DNA from: CAYVUV01 sp964455095
Lineage (GTDB): Bacteria; Desulfobacterota; Binatia; HRBIN30; CADEER01
Assembly: GCA_964455095.1 (NCBI GenBank)
Contig: CAYVUV010000170.1
Span: forward strand, 1-17,402
Length of the DNA: 17,402 nt
Direction: 5' to 3'
Shown here: positions 1 through 8,192 of the stretch, piece by piece
Numbering within the stretch: the stretch's first letter is position 1
Layout of the letters: each line of letters opens with the position of its first letter
Notes under the pieces: generated by a model
What the model saw: the letters and a program-made list of their open reading frames with translations, nothing else
Databases searched by the model: none
Told to the model about the DNA's origin: nothing
Program-made: the position numbers and the translations under genes

Positions 1-1719
1 GGCGACGATCCGATCGCCGCGTTCAGCGCCCACTTCCGCACCAAGGCGCCGAAACAGACCGTCGAGCAACGCCGCGAGCTGCCGCTCGACGAGCGCCTGG
101 CGCTGTACATCCTCGAGGGATCAAAAGACGGGCTCTACGGCGACCTGGACGAGAAGCTGCGCACGCATCGGCCGCTCGACATCATCAACGGGCCGCTGAT
201 GGCGGGCATGGACGAGGTCGGCCGGCTCTTCGGCGCCAACGAGATGATCGTCGCCGAGGTGCTGCAGTCGGCCGAGGCGATGAAGGCCGCGGTGGCCCAT
301 CTCGAGCCGCACATGGAGAAGAGCGAGACCGCTGCCAAGGCGACGATCGTCCTGGCGACAGTCAAGGGCGACGTGCACGACATCGGCAAGAACCTCGTCG
401 ACATCATCCTCAGCAACAACGGCTTCAAGGTGATCAACCTGGGCATCAAGGTGCCGCCCGAGGAGCTGCTGCGCGCCTACAAGACGCACAAGCCCGACGC
501 CATCGGGTTGTCCGGGTTGCTGGTGAAGTCGGCGCAGATGATGGTGATCACCGCGCAGGATCTCAAAGCCAATGGCATCAGCTGTCCGATCCTGGTCGGC
601 GGCGCGGCGCTGTCGAACCGCTTCACGCGCCTGAAGATCGCGCCGGAGTACGACGGCCTGGTGGCCTACGCCAGCGACGCGATGACCGGCCTCGATCTCG
701 CCAACCAGCTCGCCGACGAGCAGCGCAGCGCCGACCTCGGCACCAGGCTGGCGCACGAGGGCGATCAGTTGCGCGTCGAGAACGCGGCCCGTGCGGCAGC
801 GGCGGCGGCTCCGGTTCCGGTGCGCAAGGCCATCGTGCGGCGCGATCACGATATTCCGACACCGCCCGACCTCAAGCTGCACGTCATCGACAACTACGAT
901 CTCGACGCGGTCTTCCGCTACATCAACCCGGTGATGCTCTACACCCGCCACCTCGGCTTCAAGGGCAGATTCGAGGAGGCCCTGGAGCGCGGTGACGTCA
1001 AGGCCGTCGAGCTGCACCAGCAGGTGCAGGCGGTGGAAGAGGTGATGCTGCAACGGCCCGACATCACCGCGCGCGCGGTGTACAAGTTCTTCCGCGCCGC
1101 CTCCGAGGACGAGACGCTGCACCTGTACTCGCCGGACGGCACGCGCGTGCTGGAGTCGTTCCACTTCGGCCGCCAGACAGTCAACGACGGCCTGTGCCTT
1201 GCCGACTACACGCTCCCGTTCGACGCCGACCGGCCCGACTACGTCGCGCTGCTCACCACCACCGTCGGCCCTGGCGTGCGCGCCCTGGCCGAGGAGTGGA
1301 AGGAGAAGGGCGACTACCTGCGCTCGCACATCCTGCAGATTCTCGCGCTCGAAGGGGCCGAGGCTTTCGCCGAGCTGCTGCACCAGCGCATCCGCGAGAT
1401 GTGGGGCTTCGCCGACCCGGCCGGTACCACGTTGAAGGACCTGATCAAGTGCCGTTACCGCGGCATCCGCGTCTCGTTCGGCTACCCGGCCTGCCCGCGC
1501 CTCGAAGACCAGGTGCAACTCTTCCGCGCCCTCGACGTCGAGCGCCAGATTGGCGTCCAACTCACGGAGGGCTTCATGATGGATCCGGAAGGCTCGGTGA
1601 GCGCGCTGGTGTTCCACCACCCCGACGCCAAGTACTTCAGCCTCTCGCCCGACGACACCGAGCGCCTCGAGCGCTTCATCGACGACGAAGAGCAGCAGTC
1701 CGGCGCCGCGGCACCATAA
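1..1719 (+). CDS. metH: Methionine synthase, cobalamin-dependent, C-terminal part (5' truncated by window edge)
   Basis: This is the C-terminal half of B12-dependent methionine synthase, a cytosolic enzyme that moves the methyl group of 5-methyltetrahydrofolate to homocysteine through methylcobalamin. The frame is open from base 1, so the N-terminal homocysteine and folate modules lie outside the window; 572 residues remain. First comes the helical cobalamin cap. The Rossmann B12-binding domain follows, with the lower-ligand motif DVHDIG (the His codon is at 376-378) and the downstream SGLL and GGAALS loops. After an Ala-rich linker (near 785-820) comes the AdoMet-dependent reactivation domain, with RGIRVSFGYPACP at about 1459-1497, matching the RxxxGYPACP signature. 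The gene ends 12 bp from the convergent hepT stop. The entry into the activation domain (MLYTRHLGFKG) is the shorter non-enterobacterial type. The identification is secure; only the 5' end is missing. Confidence 0.96.
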   Translation, partial: GDDPIAAFSAHFRTKAPKQTVEQRRELPLDERLALYILEGSKDGLYGDLDEKLRTHRPLDIINGPLMAGMDEVGRLFGANEMIVAEVLQSAEAMKAAVAHLEPHMEKSETAAKATIVLATVKGDVHDIGKNLVDIILSNNGFKVINLGIKVPPEELLRAYKTHKPDAIGLSGLLVKSAQMMVITAQDLKANGISCPILVGGAALSNRFTRLKIAPEYDGLVAYASDAMTGLDLANQLADEQRSADLGTRLAHEGDQLRVENAARAAAAAAPVPVRKAIVRRDHDIPTPPDLKLHVIDNYDLDAVFRYINPVMLYTRHLGFKGRFEEALERGDVKAVELHQQVQAVEEVMLQRPDITARAVYKFFRAASEDETLHLYSPDGTRVLESFHFGRQTVNDGLCLADYTLPFDADRPDYVALLTTTVGPGVRALAEEWKEKGDYLRSHILQILALEGAEAFAELLHQRIREMWGFADPAGTTLKDLIKCRYRGIRVSFGYPACPRLEDQVQLFRALDVERQIGVQLTEGFMMDPEGSVSALVFHHPDAKYFSLSPDDTERLERFIDDEEQQSGAAAP

Positions 1720-1731
1720 GCAGAAGAGGCG

Positions 1732-2166
1732 CTATCCCCCGCTGTTTGCCGGGCCTCGTGCCGCGAGGAAGCGGGTCGCGGCGTCGGCAAAGTACTCTAA
1801 ATCGGGCAGGCGTTCGGCGACGATGCGCTCGAGGATGTCGACGTTGAGTGCTTCGTAGTCGTGGACCGCGATGTTGCGGAACCCCACCATCGCTTCGAGG
1901 CGTTGACCGAGCTCGGCGTCGATGACCTTCTGGCGGACGAGAATGGTGAAGTGCGCCTTCAGGGAGTCGGGCAGTCCGAAGGCGTTGGTTGAGATCAGGT
2001 GGGCGGCGAGATCGATGGCCGCTTGGATCGCGCGCTGGAGGTTGAGGATGACGATGTCTTGGACGTCGAGCTCCTTGACGCGACCCGGGTCGCCGCCTGT
2101 GACGCTGCGAATGCGCGTGAGGCAGCGGCGAATGGTTGCCAACTTTGCGAGGATGGGGTCGGTCAT
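1732..2166 (-). CDS. hepT: HepT-like ribonuclease toxin (HEPN domain, DUF86)
   Basis: This 144-residue, mostly helical protein matches the HEPN-fold toxin HepT. Characterised members are metal-independent RNases that are neutralised when the partner MntA adenylylates a tyrosine in the active motif. The catalytic RX4HXY signature is complete: R97, H102 and Y104 in RNIAVHDY. The length is normal for the family. Its ATG overlaps the stop of the upstream mntA-like gene as ATGA (2163-2166), so the two are translationally coupled. The pair sits convergent to metH. The toxin motif looks intact, so a functional module is likely; the target (tRNA or mRNA) cannot be read from sequence. Confidence 0.9.
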   Translation of the reverse strand: MTDPILAKLATIRRCLTRIRSVTGGDPGRVKELDVQDIVILNLQRAIQAAIDLAAHLISTNAFGLPDSLKAHFTILVRQKVIDAELGQRLEAMVGFRNIAVHDYEALNVDILERIVAERLPDLEYFADAATRFLAARGPANSGG

Positions 2167-2570
2167 CCAGTTCCCACCGGGCGTTGCAGCGCTTCTTCGA
2201 TCGGTCGGCGGACGCGCTTCAGATCGAAGTACGCGCCCAGCGTCTTGACGACGAAGCCGTGCAGGAGATCCGGGCGGCGATTTCTGACAATGCGGTGCTG
2301 GCGCATGACTTCCATAGCGATAATCGGCGATGCCGAGTCGAGCACGACGAGGTCGACGTCGCGTCCGATGATCGCTTCGAGGTCGGTGCGCAATCGCGCC
2401 AGATCGAAAGGATCGGCCGCGCCGTCACCGAGGAGCACTGCGATGTCGACGTCGCTGTCGGGTCCCAATCGGCCGCGGACGAGCGAGCCGTAGAGGAGGA
2501 TCGCTGCTGGGTGGAGTTGCTGCTCGATGAATGCGACTCCCTGCTCGATGCGCGGGGCCTCGGCAACCAT
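2163..2570 (-). CDS. mntA: MntA-like minimal nucleotidyltransferase antitoxin
   Basis: This 135-residue protein has a minimal DNA-polymerase-beta-type nucleotidyltransferase domain. The signature GSX10DXD is exact: G28 and S29, then D40 and D42. A further acidic strand, DVDLVVLD (residues 71-78), supplies the likely third metal ligand. In characterised HepT/MntA pairs the antitoxin transfers AMP groups from ATP onto the HepT active-site tyrosine. The gene is first in a two-gene operon and overlaps the HepT start by 4 nt, the usual arrangement. The start ATG at 2570 lies about 100 bp from the end of the caspase-like peptidase gene, which reads in the same direction. No strong promoter was recognised in that gap. 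Catalytic residues appear intact. Confidence 0.9.
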   Translation of the reverse strand: MVAEAPRIEQGVAFIEQQLHPAAILLYGSLVRGRLGPDSDVDIAVLLGDGAADPFDLARLRTDLEAIIGRDVDLVVLDSASPIIAMEVMRQHRIVRNRRPDLLHGFVVKTLGAYFDLKRVRRPIEEALQRPVGTG

Positions 2571-2669
2571 GTTTGGACGTTACCATTGGAGCCGTGCGGA
2601 CACTAACCTTGGGCCGACAATTGTTGACTCAGGCGGGCGATAGCCGCGGCGCCACCGACGCCTGACGCG
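2571..2669. other. Short intergenic region upstream of mntA/hepT
   Basis: These 99 bp must hold the mntA/hepT promoter if the pair is transcribed separately from the peptidase operon ending at 2670. A short palindrome, ACAATTGT, lies near 2619-2626. The stretch is relatively AT-rich for this window. I could not place convincing -35 and -10 elements. A 14-bp palindrome (2661-2674) overlaps the upstream stop codon, but no T-run follows it on the transcribed strand. Confidence 0.35.
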
Positions 2670-4709
2670 TCAGGGTTTGGCCGCGCGCGGCGCCGCGGGG
2701 ACGGCCGGGCAGGTCTTCGCCTCGCGGGCGAGAGGGAAGTGGAACGTGCCGCGCTCGGCGCTGAGGCCGAGGTCTTCCCACTCCGGGCGCGCCAGGATCG
2801 AGAGCGTGCGCGTGCGCGGGGCGTAGAGCGTGATGACGTCCCAGCCCGCCGAGGGCTTGCACGCGGTGACGGGCCCGTTGGCGTGGGTTTGGACGTTGAA
2901 ATAGAGATCCTTGAGTCGCCGCGTCGGGCCGCCCTCGTTCAAGATCAAGCCGCCGAGCATGGCGCGCGGCACCGGTTCGGCGCGATAGCGACCGACGGCG
3001 ACGGGCGGCAAGCGGCGGTCGGGGATAGTCAGCGAGAGTCCAGCATCGTCCGTCGTCCAGCGCACCGGCGTCATCGCCGGGCGCGCCGGTTTGAGCGGCG
3101 GATGCACGGTGGGGTCGCCCCAGAGCGCGAAGGCCAGCGCGGCGCGGTAGGTCTTCGTCCAGTCCTTGTGGCCGCGCTGGCGCTTGAGCTGCGTCAAGGC
3201 GAGCAGATAGTTGCGCGCGTCGCGCACCGCCGTGCCGAGGTCGGCTCCCTGGTACAACAGCGAGTCGAAGAGCGCCCGCGCAAAGGCCGAGCCCGAGGCG
3301 CTGTAGATCGCCGCCGAGGTGGCGACGATGGCCTCGGTGCCGCGCTCCATGAGGATGAAGGGGTCGGAGCGGTCGAGCGTGTAGCAGCCTTGCAGGATCA
3401 CGAACGCCGGCGTCGAGTCGGCCGCGACGTCGCCGCGCTCCTCGAGCGTGAGGTCGCGCGCGTGTCCTTCCCAGACCAGAAGGTCCGTGCCCTGCAGCGC
3501 TTTCTGGATCACGGCAGGTGTGATCTCGCCGCGAAAGAAGCTGCGCACGGGGACGTTGACGTTGCGCATCTCGCTGGCGGTGGTGCGCGAGATCGTTTCG
3601 CCGAGCGCGAAGACCTCGTCGGCATTGGAGAGCAGGATGACTGGCTGGGGATTTTTGCGGCTCGGGTGATGGTGTAGCTGGCGCGCCAGCGTGGCGCTGG
3701 CGCGGGCGACGTCTTCGGCGACGAGGCGCCCGACTGCGTAGTCCTGGGGCTGTTCATGCTGGATCTGGGAGAACAGCTCGACGCGAACCTCAGTGCCGCC
3801 GCCGAGCGCTTCGGGGCCGCCGGCGGCGAGGACCGGGTCGGCGACGCGGTGGCTGCGTAGCGCCAGCTCGTCGCCGACCAGGATGACGTGGGTGGGTTGC
3901 AGGCGGTGGCGCTCGATCCACAGCCCCACCTCGCGTTCGATGACCTCCGGGTCGGGGCTGGCGGCGAGGAAGAGCGGCGCCCGATGCACCGCGCTGACCA
4001 GCCGCGCGAGCAGCGAGAGCGATGAGGGGGAGAAGATCCCGTAGCGGTCGCGGGCGTTGGCGATGACGATCGCGGTCGGCGGCTCGATGCCGCGGTGGCG
4101 GACCAGATCGGCCGTCAGCGCGTCGGGATCGGGCACCAGCACGACGTGCGGGACGACCGCGGCGGCGGCGTCCTTCCACGCGTGCATGGACGGGGTGAGG
4201 TAGAGCGTTTCGATCGGCCAATCGCGGAAGAGCTCGGGGGTGAACGGCGCGTTGGCCGCCACCGGCAGCAAGGCGCCGTCAGCCGCGCCGGCGAACGCGG
4301 CGGCGCGCAGGAGCCATTCGTAGTCGCCGGTCGCGGTGGCGATGGCCGTCTTTGCCTGCGGCCACAGGCTGCGCGACAGGGCGAGCAGGTCGTCGACCTG
4401 CACACAGGGCGCGCCGGCGGCTTCCTCGAGGATGGCGGTCGCCGGGCCGTTGCTGCCGGCGCGGCGCATGCATTCGACCGCGCGCTTGCGACCGCGCCGG
4501 TAGTGCGCCAGGGCGTCCGGATCGCGCGCATCGAAGAGTACCACGGGCCGACTGCGCCCCTCGCCGATCAGCAGCAGGCTGGCGAGGGCGACGTCATCGG
4601 CCATGACGACGCGAATGGGCGGCGCGGGTGCCGCCCATACCGTCCACGGTTGGAGGGCGACCAGCAGCAAGACGGCAACGCCGGTGCGGCGAAGGCGCAG
4701 CGCGGTCAC
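2670..4709 (-). CDS. Secreted caspase-fold cysteine peptidase, C25 (gingipain)-like
   Basis: This 679-residue protein has a hydrophobic export signal at residues 8-26, so it should act outside the cytoplasm. Residues about 210-310 look like an alpha/beta segment. The C-terminal half holds a clan CD peptidase core: the strand LLVWEGH (His416), 26 residues later VILQGC (Cys442), then the helix ARALFDSLLYQGADLGTAV and the sequence FALWGDPTV (527-535). A His, a Cys about 25-35 residues later and a terminal F.L.GDP motif are typical of family C25; CHAT peptidases are the alternative. A beta-rich tail follows (about 545-679). I chose the GTG at 4709 because it overlaps the previous stop as GTGA and is followed directly by the signal sequence; the longer ATG (4877) would read through the upstream gene. 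It is the last gene of the operon. The substrate is unknown. Confidence 0.8.
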   Translation of the reverse strand: MTALRLRRTGVAVLLLVALQPWTVWAAPAPPIRVVMADDVALASLLLIGEGRSRPVVLFDARDPDALAHYRRGRKRAVECMRRAGSNGPATAILEEAAGAPCVQVDDLLALSRSLWPQAKTAIATATGDYEWLLRAAAFAGAADGALLPVAANAPFTPELFRDWPIETLYLTPSMHAWKDAAAAVVPHVVLVPDPDALTADLVRHRGIEPPTAIVIANARDRYGIFSPSSLSLLARLVSAVHRAPLFLAASPDPEVIEREVGLWIERHRLQPTHVILVGDELALRSHRVADPVLAAGGPEALGGGTEVRVELFSQIQHEQPQDYAVGRLVAEDVARASATLARQLHHHPSRKNPQPVILLSNADEVFALGETISRTTASEMRNVNVPVRSFFRGEITPAVIQKALQGTDLLVWEGHARDLTLEERGDVAADSTPAFVILQGCYTLDRSDPFILMERGTEAIVATSAAIYSASGSAFARALFDSLLYQGADLGTAVRDARNYLLALTQLKRQRGHKDWTKTYRAALAFALWGDPTVHPPLKPARPAMTPVRWTTDDAGLSLTIPDRRLPPVAVGRYRAEPVPRAMLGGLILNEGGPTRRLKDLYFNVQTHANGPVTACKPSAGWDVITLYAPRTRTLSILARPEWEDLGLSAERGTFHFPLAREAKTCPAVPAAPRAAKP

Positions 4710-5608
4710 TTGGGGGCCTCCGTCGGGAGGGCTTCGGAGCCAAGCTCGTGCGTTTCGATCCGATACGACACCTTGGCGTCCGCGTCGACACTGACGACGC
4801 GCGCGCCGTCGCGTGCGAGTGCGATGTGACTGGCCGGGCGGCGGCCGAGCCAGCCGCCCGAGGCGCTGACCGGCCACCAGGCGTTGTGCGCCCAGACCTC
4901 GGTCCAGAAGACGCGTTTGCGCGGCGTCGTCAGCTTCAGATCGATGCCTTCGACGAAGCGCGCCGGGATGCGCGCGCAGCGCAGGAAGGTCGTGAACGCG
5001 CGCTCGATGCCGATGCGTTGGCCCTGGCGGCGGCGGATGACGTCGAGCACGAGCGTCTTGCCGTCGCGCCGGCGGGCGATTTCCTTGCGCGTCGTGTCGA
5101 AGATCGGGCGCATGATGTCGGCGTCGATGCTGGTGATGAACGGGGCGACGTGGGTCTCGAGAAACTCGCGCACCAGGATCGAGCGCGACTGGAGCAGGGG
5201 GGTCGGTTGCATGTACGGCAGCAGCGCCGGCAGCGGTGGGTCCAACGGCAGGGCGGGCGGCACGGCCTCGAGCTGGCGTTGGGTGGCGATGTGGTACGAG
5301 ATGCGGATGCGCCGCGAGCCCTTCAGCTTGCCGGTCAGCAGGATATAGGGATCACCCTGGTCGCGGACCACGGTGTCCTTCAGCCCGCGGGCGACGACCT
5401 CGATGTCGCTGAGCTGCTGCGTCGGGCTGTCGGCGGGCAGCGCGACGCGCACGCTGACCGGCGTGCCGGTGCCGCCGCTGACGCGCACGGCCAGCGTCAC
5501 CTCCCAGTGATGCAGCCGTGCTGCGCGCGCCGGGGCGGGCAGGGTGGCTGCAACTGCGGCGGCGATCAGGACGCAGAGTGTCGGAAAAGCGCGCGGGCAA
5601 TCTCGCAT
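4706..5608 (-). CDS. Secreted degenerate transglutaminase-like protein (catalytic triad lost)
   Basis: This 300-residue protein has a signal peptide at residues 1-29, ending in PAPARA. A beta-rich N-terminal part (about 33-110) precedes a transglutaminase-like core (about 185-250) recognised from FLRCARIPARFVEGIDL and FWTEVWAHNAWWPVS. My by-eye alignment to active transglutaminase-like domains puts R198 at the catalytic Cys, V233 at the His and S248 at the Asp. All three are lost, so the protein probably binds rather than cleaves or crosslinks peptides. The start ATG at 5608 overlaps the end of the ATP-grasp gene by 43 nt, and the stop overlaps the peptidase GTG by 4 nt, which implies coupled translation. 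It is related in concept to the inactive transglutaminase-like domain of the first operon gene, but lacks the membrane helices. Confidence 0.78.
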   Translation of the reverse strand: MRDCPRAFPTLCVLIAAAVAATLPAPARAARLHHWEVTLAVRVSGGTGTPVSVRVALPADSPTQQLSDIEVVARGLKDTVVRDQGDPYILLTGKLKGSRRIRISYHIATQRQLEAVPPALPLDPPLPALLPYMQPTPLLQSRSILVREFLETHVAPFITSIDADIMRPIFDTTRKEIARRRDGKTLVLDVIRRRQGQRIGIERAFTTFLRCARIPARFVEGIDLKLTTPRKRVFWTEVWAHNAWWPVSASGGWLGRRPASHIALARDGARVVSVDADAKVSYRIETHELGSEALPTEAPK

Positions 5609-6528
5609 CGCTGGGTGACCGTGGACAGCTCGGCGGCGGGAACCGAATCGGCGCGCCGCAGACGCGGCAGCAGGCCCTGGTCGTTGGCGACCTGAATGGC
5701 CAGGCCCGGCCGGGCGTTGAGCTCGAGCAGCAACGGCCCGCGCCGGGCGTCGATCACGACGTCGACACCGACGTAGCCGAGGCCGCTGATTTCGGCGGTT
5801 TCCACCGCCAGATTGAGCAGCGCATCCCAGGCCGGCACCTGGAAGCCGACGATCGGTGCCTGCGTGTCGACGTGGTGCGTCACCGTGGTGTTGTGAAACG
5901 CGGCGTGGACGACCCGCCCGGTGGCGATGTCGATGCCGGCGCCGATGGCGCCCTGGTGCAGGTTGGCGCGGCCGTCGGAGGCGTCGGTGGGCAGGCGGCA
6001 CATCGCCATGATCGGCAGGCCGCGGTAGACGATGACGCGGATGTCGGGGATGCCGTAGCGCGTGATCGGCTCGAAGCACGGGTCGAGGATCACCCGCGTC
6101 TCGATGATGCAGCTGTCCCAATCGCCGCGCAGCGAGAACACGCCGGAGATGGTGTTCGAGACGTGCTGCCGGATCCACAAGAGGTCGAGCCACGCGCCGC
6201 TGCTCTTGCGATAGCGGCCGTCTTGCACATCGGTGATGACGACGATGCCGTTGCCCTGCGCGCCGCGCGCCGGCTTGAGCACGAAGTCGCTCAGCCCGGC
6301 GAGCATCTGCGGCAGGTCGCGCAGCTCGTGGTGATACGACACCACGCCGAGCGTCGGCGGCACCGGGATGCCCGCCATCTCGGCGATCTGTTTGGTGATC
6401 AGCTTGTTGTCGACGCGCGGGTAGTGTTTGCGCGGATTCTTGGGCAGCACGAAGGCGCCGTTGCGCTGATTGATGCCGAGCACGCCGCGGGCGTGCAGGG
6501 CGCGCCAGCGCTTGATCACCCCGCGCAT
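5566..6528 (-). CDS. ATP-grasp ligase, alpha-L-glutamate ligase-like family
   Basis: This 320-residue protein has no signal peptide, so it should be cytoplasmic. It belongs to the ATP-grasp group usually annotated as alpha-L-glutamate ligase-like and found beside 7TM inactive-transglutaminase proteins. Visible landmarks are GVLGINQRN (16-23); VDNKLITKQIAEMAGIPVP (39-57), the entry to the fold; DFVLKPARGAQGNG (81-94), the nucleotide-binding Lys85 and Gly loop; PDIRVIVYRG (161-170); and LLLELNARPGL (266-276), whose Glu269 and Asn271 are the metal ligands. All core residues appear intact. Such enzymes form an amide or peptide bond with ATP through an acyl phosphate; the acceptor and the amino acid used here are unknown. 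The gene follows the 7TM gene after 74 nt and overlaps the next gene. The start is ATG 6528. Confidence 0.9.
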   Translation of the reverse strand: MRGVIKRWRALHARGVLGINQRNGAFVLPKNPRKHYPRVDNKLITKQIAEMAGIPVPPTLGVVSYHHELRDLPQMLAGLSDFVLKPARGAQGNGIVVITDVQDGRYRKSSGAWLDLLWIRQHVSNTISGVFSLRGDWDSCIIETRVILDPCFEPITRYGIPDIRVIVYRGLPIMAMCRLPTDASDGRANLHQGAIGAGIDIATGRVVHAAFHNTTVTHHVDTQAPIVGFQVPAWDALLNLAVETAEISGLGYVGVDVVIDARRGPLLLELNARPGLAIQVANDQGLLPRLRRADSVPAAELSTVTQRCEIARALFRHSAS

Positions 6529-6602
6529 CGGGGGGCTTCCCGCCGGCGCGCCGCATCAGCGAGCAGCGGCGGCGTGCGTGTCGTCCGGGGGCGCATCGTG
6601 GG

Positions 6603-8192
6603 TCAGCTCGGCGCGCCGGCGGACGGTGGCGCCGACAGCTCGCGAAAGCGAATCAACTCGGTGAGACGGTAGCCGGTGTACCGGCCGACGGCAACCAACA
6701 GGCCGAGGATGACCACCAGTACCTCGGGGAAGACCAGGAACACCGTCTGCAGCTCGCGCGCGTGGATGACCGCATAGGTCACGTAGATCGACATCAGCGT
6801 GGCACCGATGCGGCGCACGGTGTTGCCGAAGCCTTCCTCTTCCAGGCTGACGCTGATGCGCTCGACGATCATCGTCATGATGACGAAGGGGAAGGCGCCG
6901 ATGCCGGCGGTCGGGATGCCGGCCCGATCGCCGAGAATGAACAGCGTCACCATCAGCAGGACGACGGTGGTGAGGATGAAGGCGATGCGCGCCGCCAGCA
7001 GGAGATAGAAGCGCTGGATCAGAATGCGCGACAGCAGCGCGACGCTGATGATGGCGGCCAGAAAGGCGGTGCCCCACACCAGCCCGGTGCCGGTGAGGGC
7101 GAGGGCGATGAGCATGGGCATGAACATGCCGAAGGTGCGCAATCCGACGACGTTGCGCAACACGCACATGGCGAGGGCGCCGAGCGGCACGAGCAGCAGG
7201 ATGCGCAGCGTGTGCTGGAGTTGGACGGGCAGGAAGAGCAGCGACAACCGGTCGAGCAGGTGCTGCGACTCGGCGACGCGGCGGCGCACCAGCTCGGCGT
7301 AGGTCTCGAGCTCCGACTGGACGTAGAAGCGGTACGACAGCGCGCTGGTGCCGCTGGCGTGCACCGGGTCGCCGTCGGCGCTCGGAGCCAGGGCCAGGCG
7401 ATCGGGCGGCAGGCTGCCGGCCAGGCGCCCGACGGCGTCGAACGGCGTCCACGCGCCGCCGAGGTAGACCTCGTTCCAATAGCGAAAGGCATCCTGGCGG
7501 CCGCCGTCGAGCACGATCCCGGCCACGACACGGCAGGGCAGGCCGTTGCTGCGCGCCAGGGCGCAGAAGAGCCGCGCCCGACCGAGATCGTTGCCGCGGC
7601 CCTCGCGAATGACGGTGACGGCGTCCATCGCCGCCGTGCTCTGCAGCGGGCCGATCTCGCGCGCGGCGAAGTCGAAGATCTCCTGCACCAGCTTGACCTT
7701 GTCGCGCCCGTTGAGCAGCAACTCGCGCGACAACTCGGCCACGGCCGCATCGCCCGCGGAGATCCCGGCCGAGTCGCCGAGATAGGCGGCGACCGATTTC
7801 GGATATGCGGCGACGGCGGTGGTGTCGCGCTCGGGTAGCTTGCGGCTGTAGGGCAGGGTGTCGAACGTCATCTCGTAGCTGACGCTCACCGTGCCATCGA
7901 GCTTGCCGCTCCAGCGCCCGCGCCGGCCGCCGTCGTCCTCGCTGATGCTGAAGCGCAGCCGGCCGGAGCGTACTTCCTCGGTCAGCAGGCGCTGATACGC
8001 CGAGGTCTTGGGCAGCGGGATCTCGGCCACCGCGCGCCCCCCCTGGCCGGTCAGGTTGACCACCAGCTCGACGCGCCAGGTGCCGGTCTCCTCGGCGGTG
8101 CTGAGCGGGTAGCCCAGCGCCAGCACCTTGTAGAGAAAGATCGCCACCCCCGCCCCGACGAGCGCGGCGCTCACCAGGATCCAGGAGCGCAT
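6603..8192 (-). CDS. 7TM membrane protein with extracytoplasmic inactive transglutaminase-like domain
   Basis: This 529-residue protein starts at ATG 8192, just before an N-terminal membrane helix (about 5-27). The open frame continues upstream to 8615, but that extension is Arg/Pro-rich with no domain character. A large extracytoplasmic part includes a transglutaminase-like core (about 165-260): GRGNDLGRARLFCALARSNG, then RYWNEVYLGGAWTPFDA. The Cys position reads Asp202 and the His position Arg237, while the Asp (252) is kept, so it is catalytically dead. A hydrophobic block of about seven helices fills residues 329-505. This matches the known architecture of an inactive transglutaminase fused to seven transmembrane helices (UUP1 family), normally encoded next to an ATP-grasp ligase, as here. 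It probably senses or moves a peptide-like product. It is the first gene of the operon. Confidence 0.88.
   Translation of the reverse strand: MRSWILVSAALVGAGVAIFLYKVLALGYPLSTAEETGTWRVELVVNLTGQGGRAVAEIPLPKTSAYQRLLTEEVRSGRLRFSISEDDGGRRGRWSGKLDGTVSVSYEMTFDTLPYSRKLPERDTTAVAAYPKSVAAYLGDSAGISAGDAAVAELSRELLLNGRDKVKLVQEIFDFAAREIGPLQSTAAMDAVTVIREGRGNDLGRARLFCALARSNGLPCRVVAGIVLDGGRQDAFRYWNEVYLGGAWTPFDAVGRLAGSLPPDRLALAPSADGDPVHASGTSALSYRFYVQSELETYAELVRRRVAESQHLLDRLSLLFLPVQLQHTLRILLLVPLGALAMCVLRNVVGLRTFGMFMPMLIALALTGTGLVWGTAFLAAIISVALLSRILIQRFYLLLAARIAFILTTVVLLMVTLFILGDRAGIPTAGIGAFPFVIMTMIVERISVSLEEEGFGNTVRRIGATLMSIYVTYAVIHARELQTVFLVFPEVLVVILGLLVAVGRYTGYRLTELIRFRELSAPPSAGAPS

Noticed and set aside
121..1620. 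499-codon open frame on the minus strand opposite metH
   Set aside because: It is a GC-rich antisense shadow of metH; the translation has no domain and the plus strand has complete MetH motifs.
2661..2674. Perfect 14-bp palindrome CCTGACGCGTCAGG over the peptidase stop codon
   Set aside because: No loop and no T-run follow it on the transcribed strand; it may be chance in GC-rich DNA.
4710..4877. Longer ATG start for the caspase-like peptidase
   Set aside because: The extension is Arg/Pro-rich and lies entirely within the upstream gene; the GTG at 4709 gives a proper signal peptide and a 4-nt overlap.
5609..6556. N-terminal extension of the 300-residue transglutaminase-like protein in the same frame
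   Set aside because: It reads across the ATP-grasp gene in a wrong frame; a signal peptide starts at ATG 5608.
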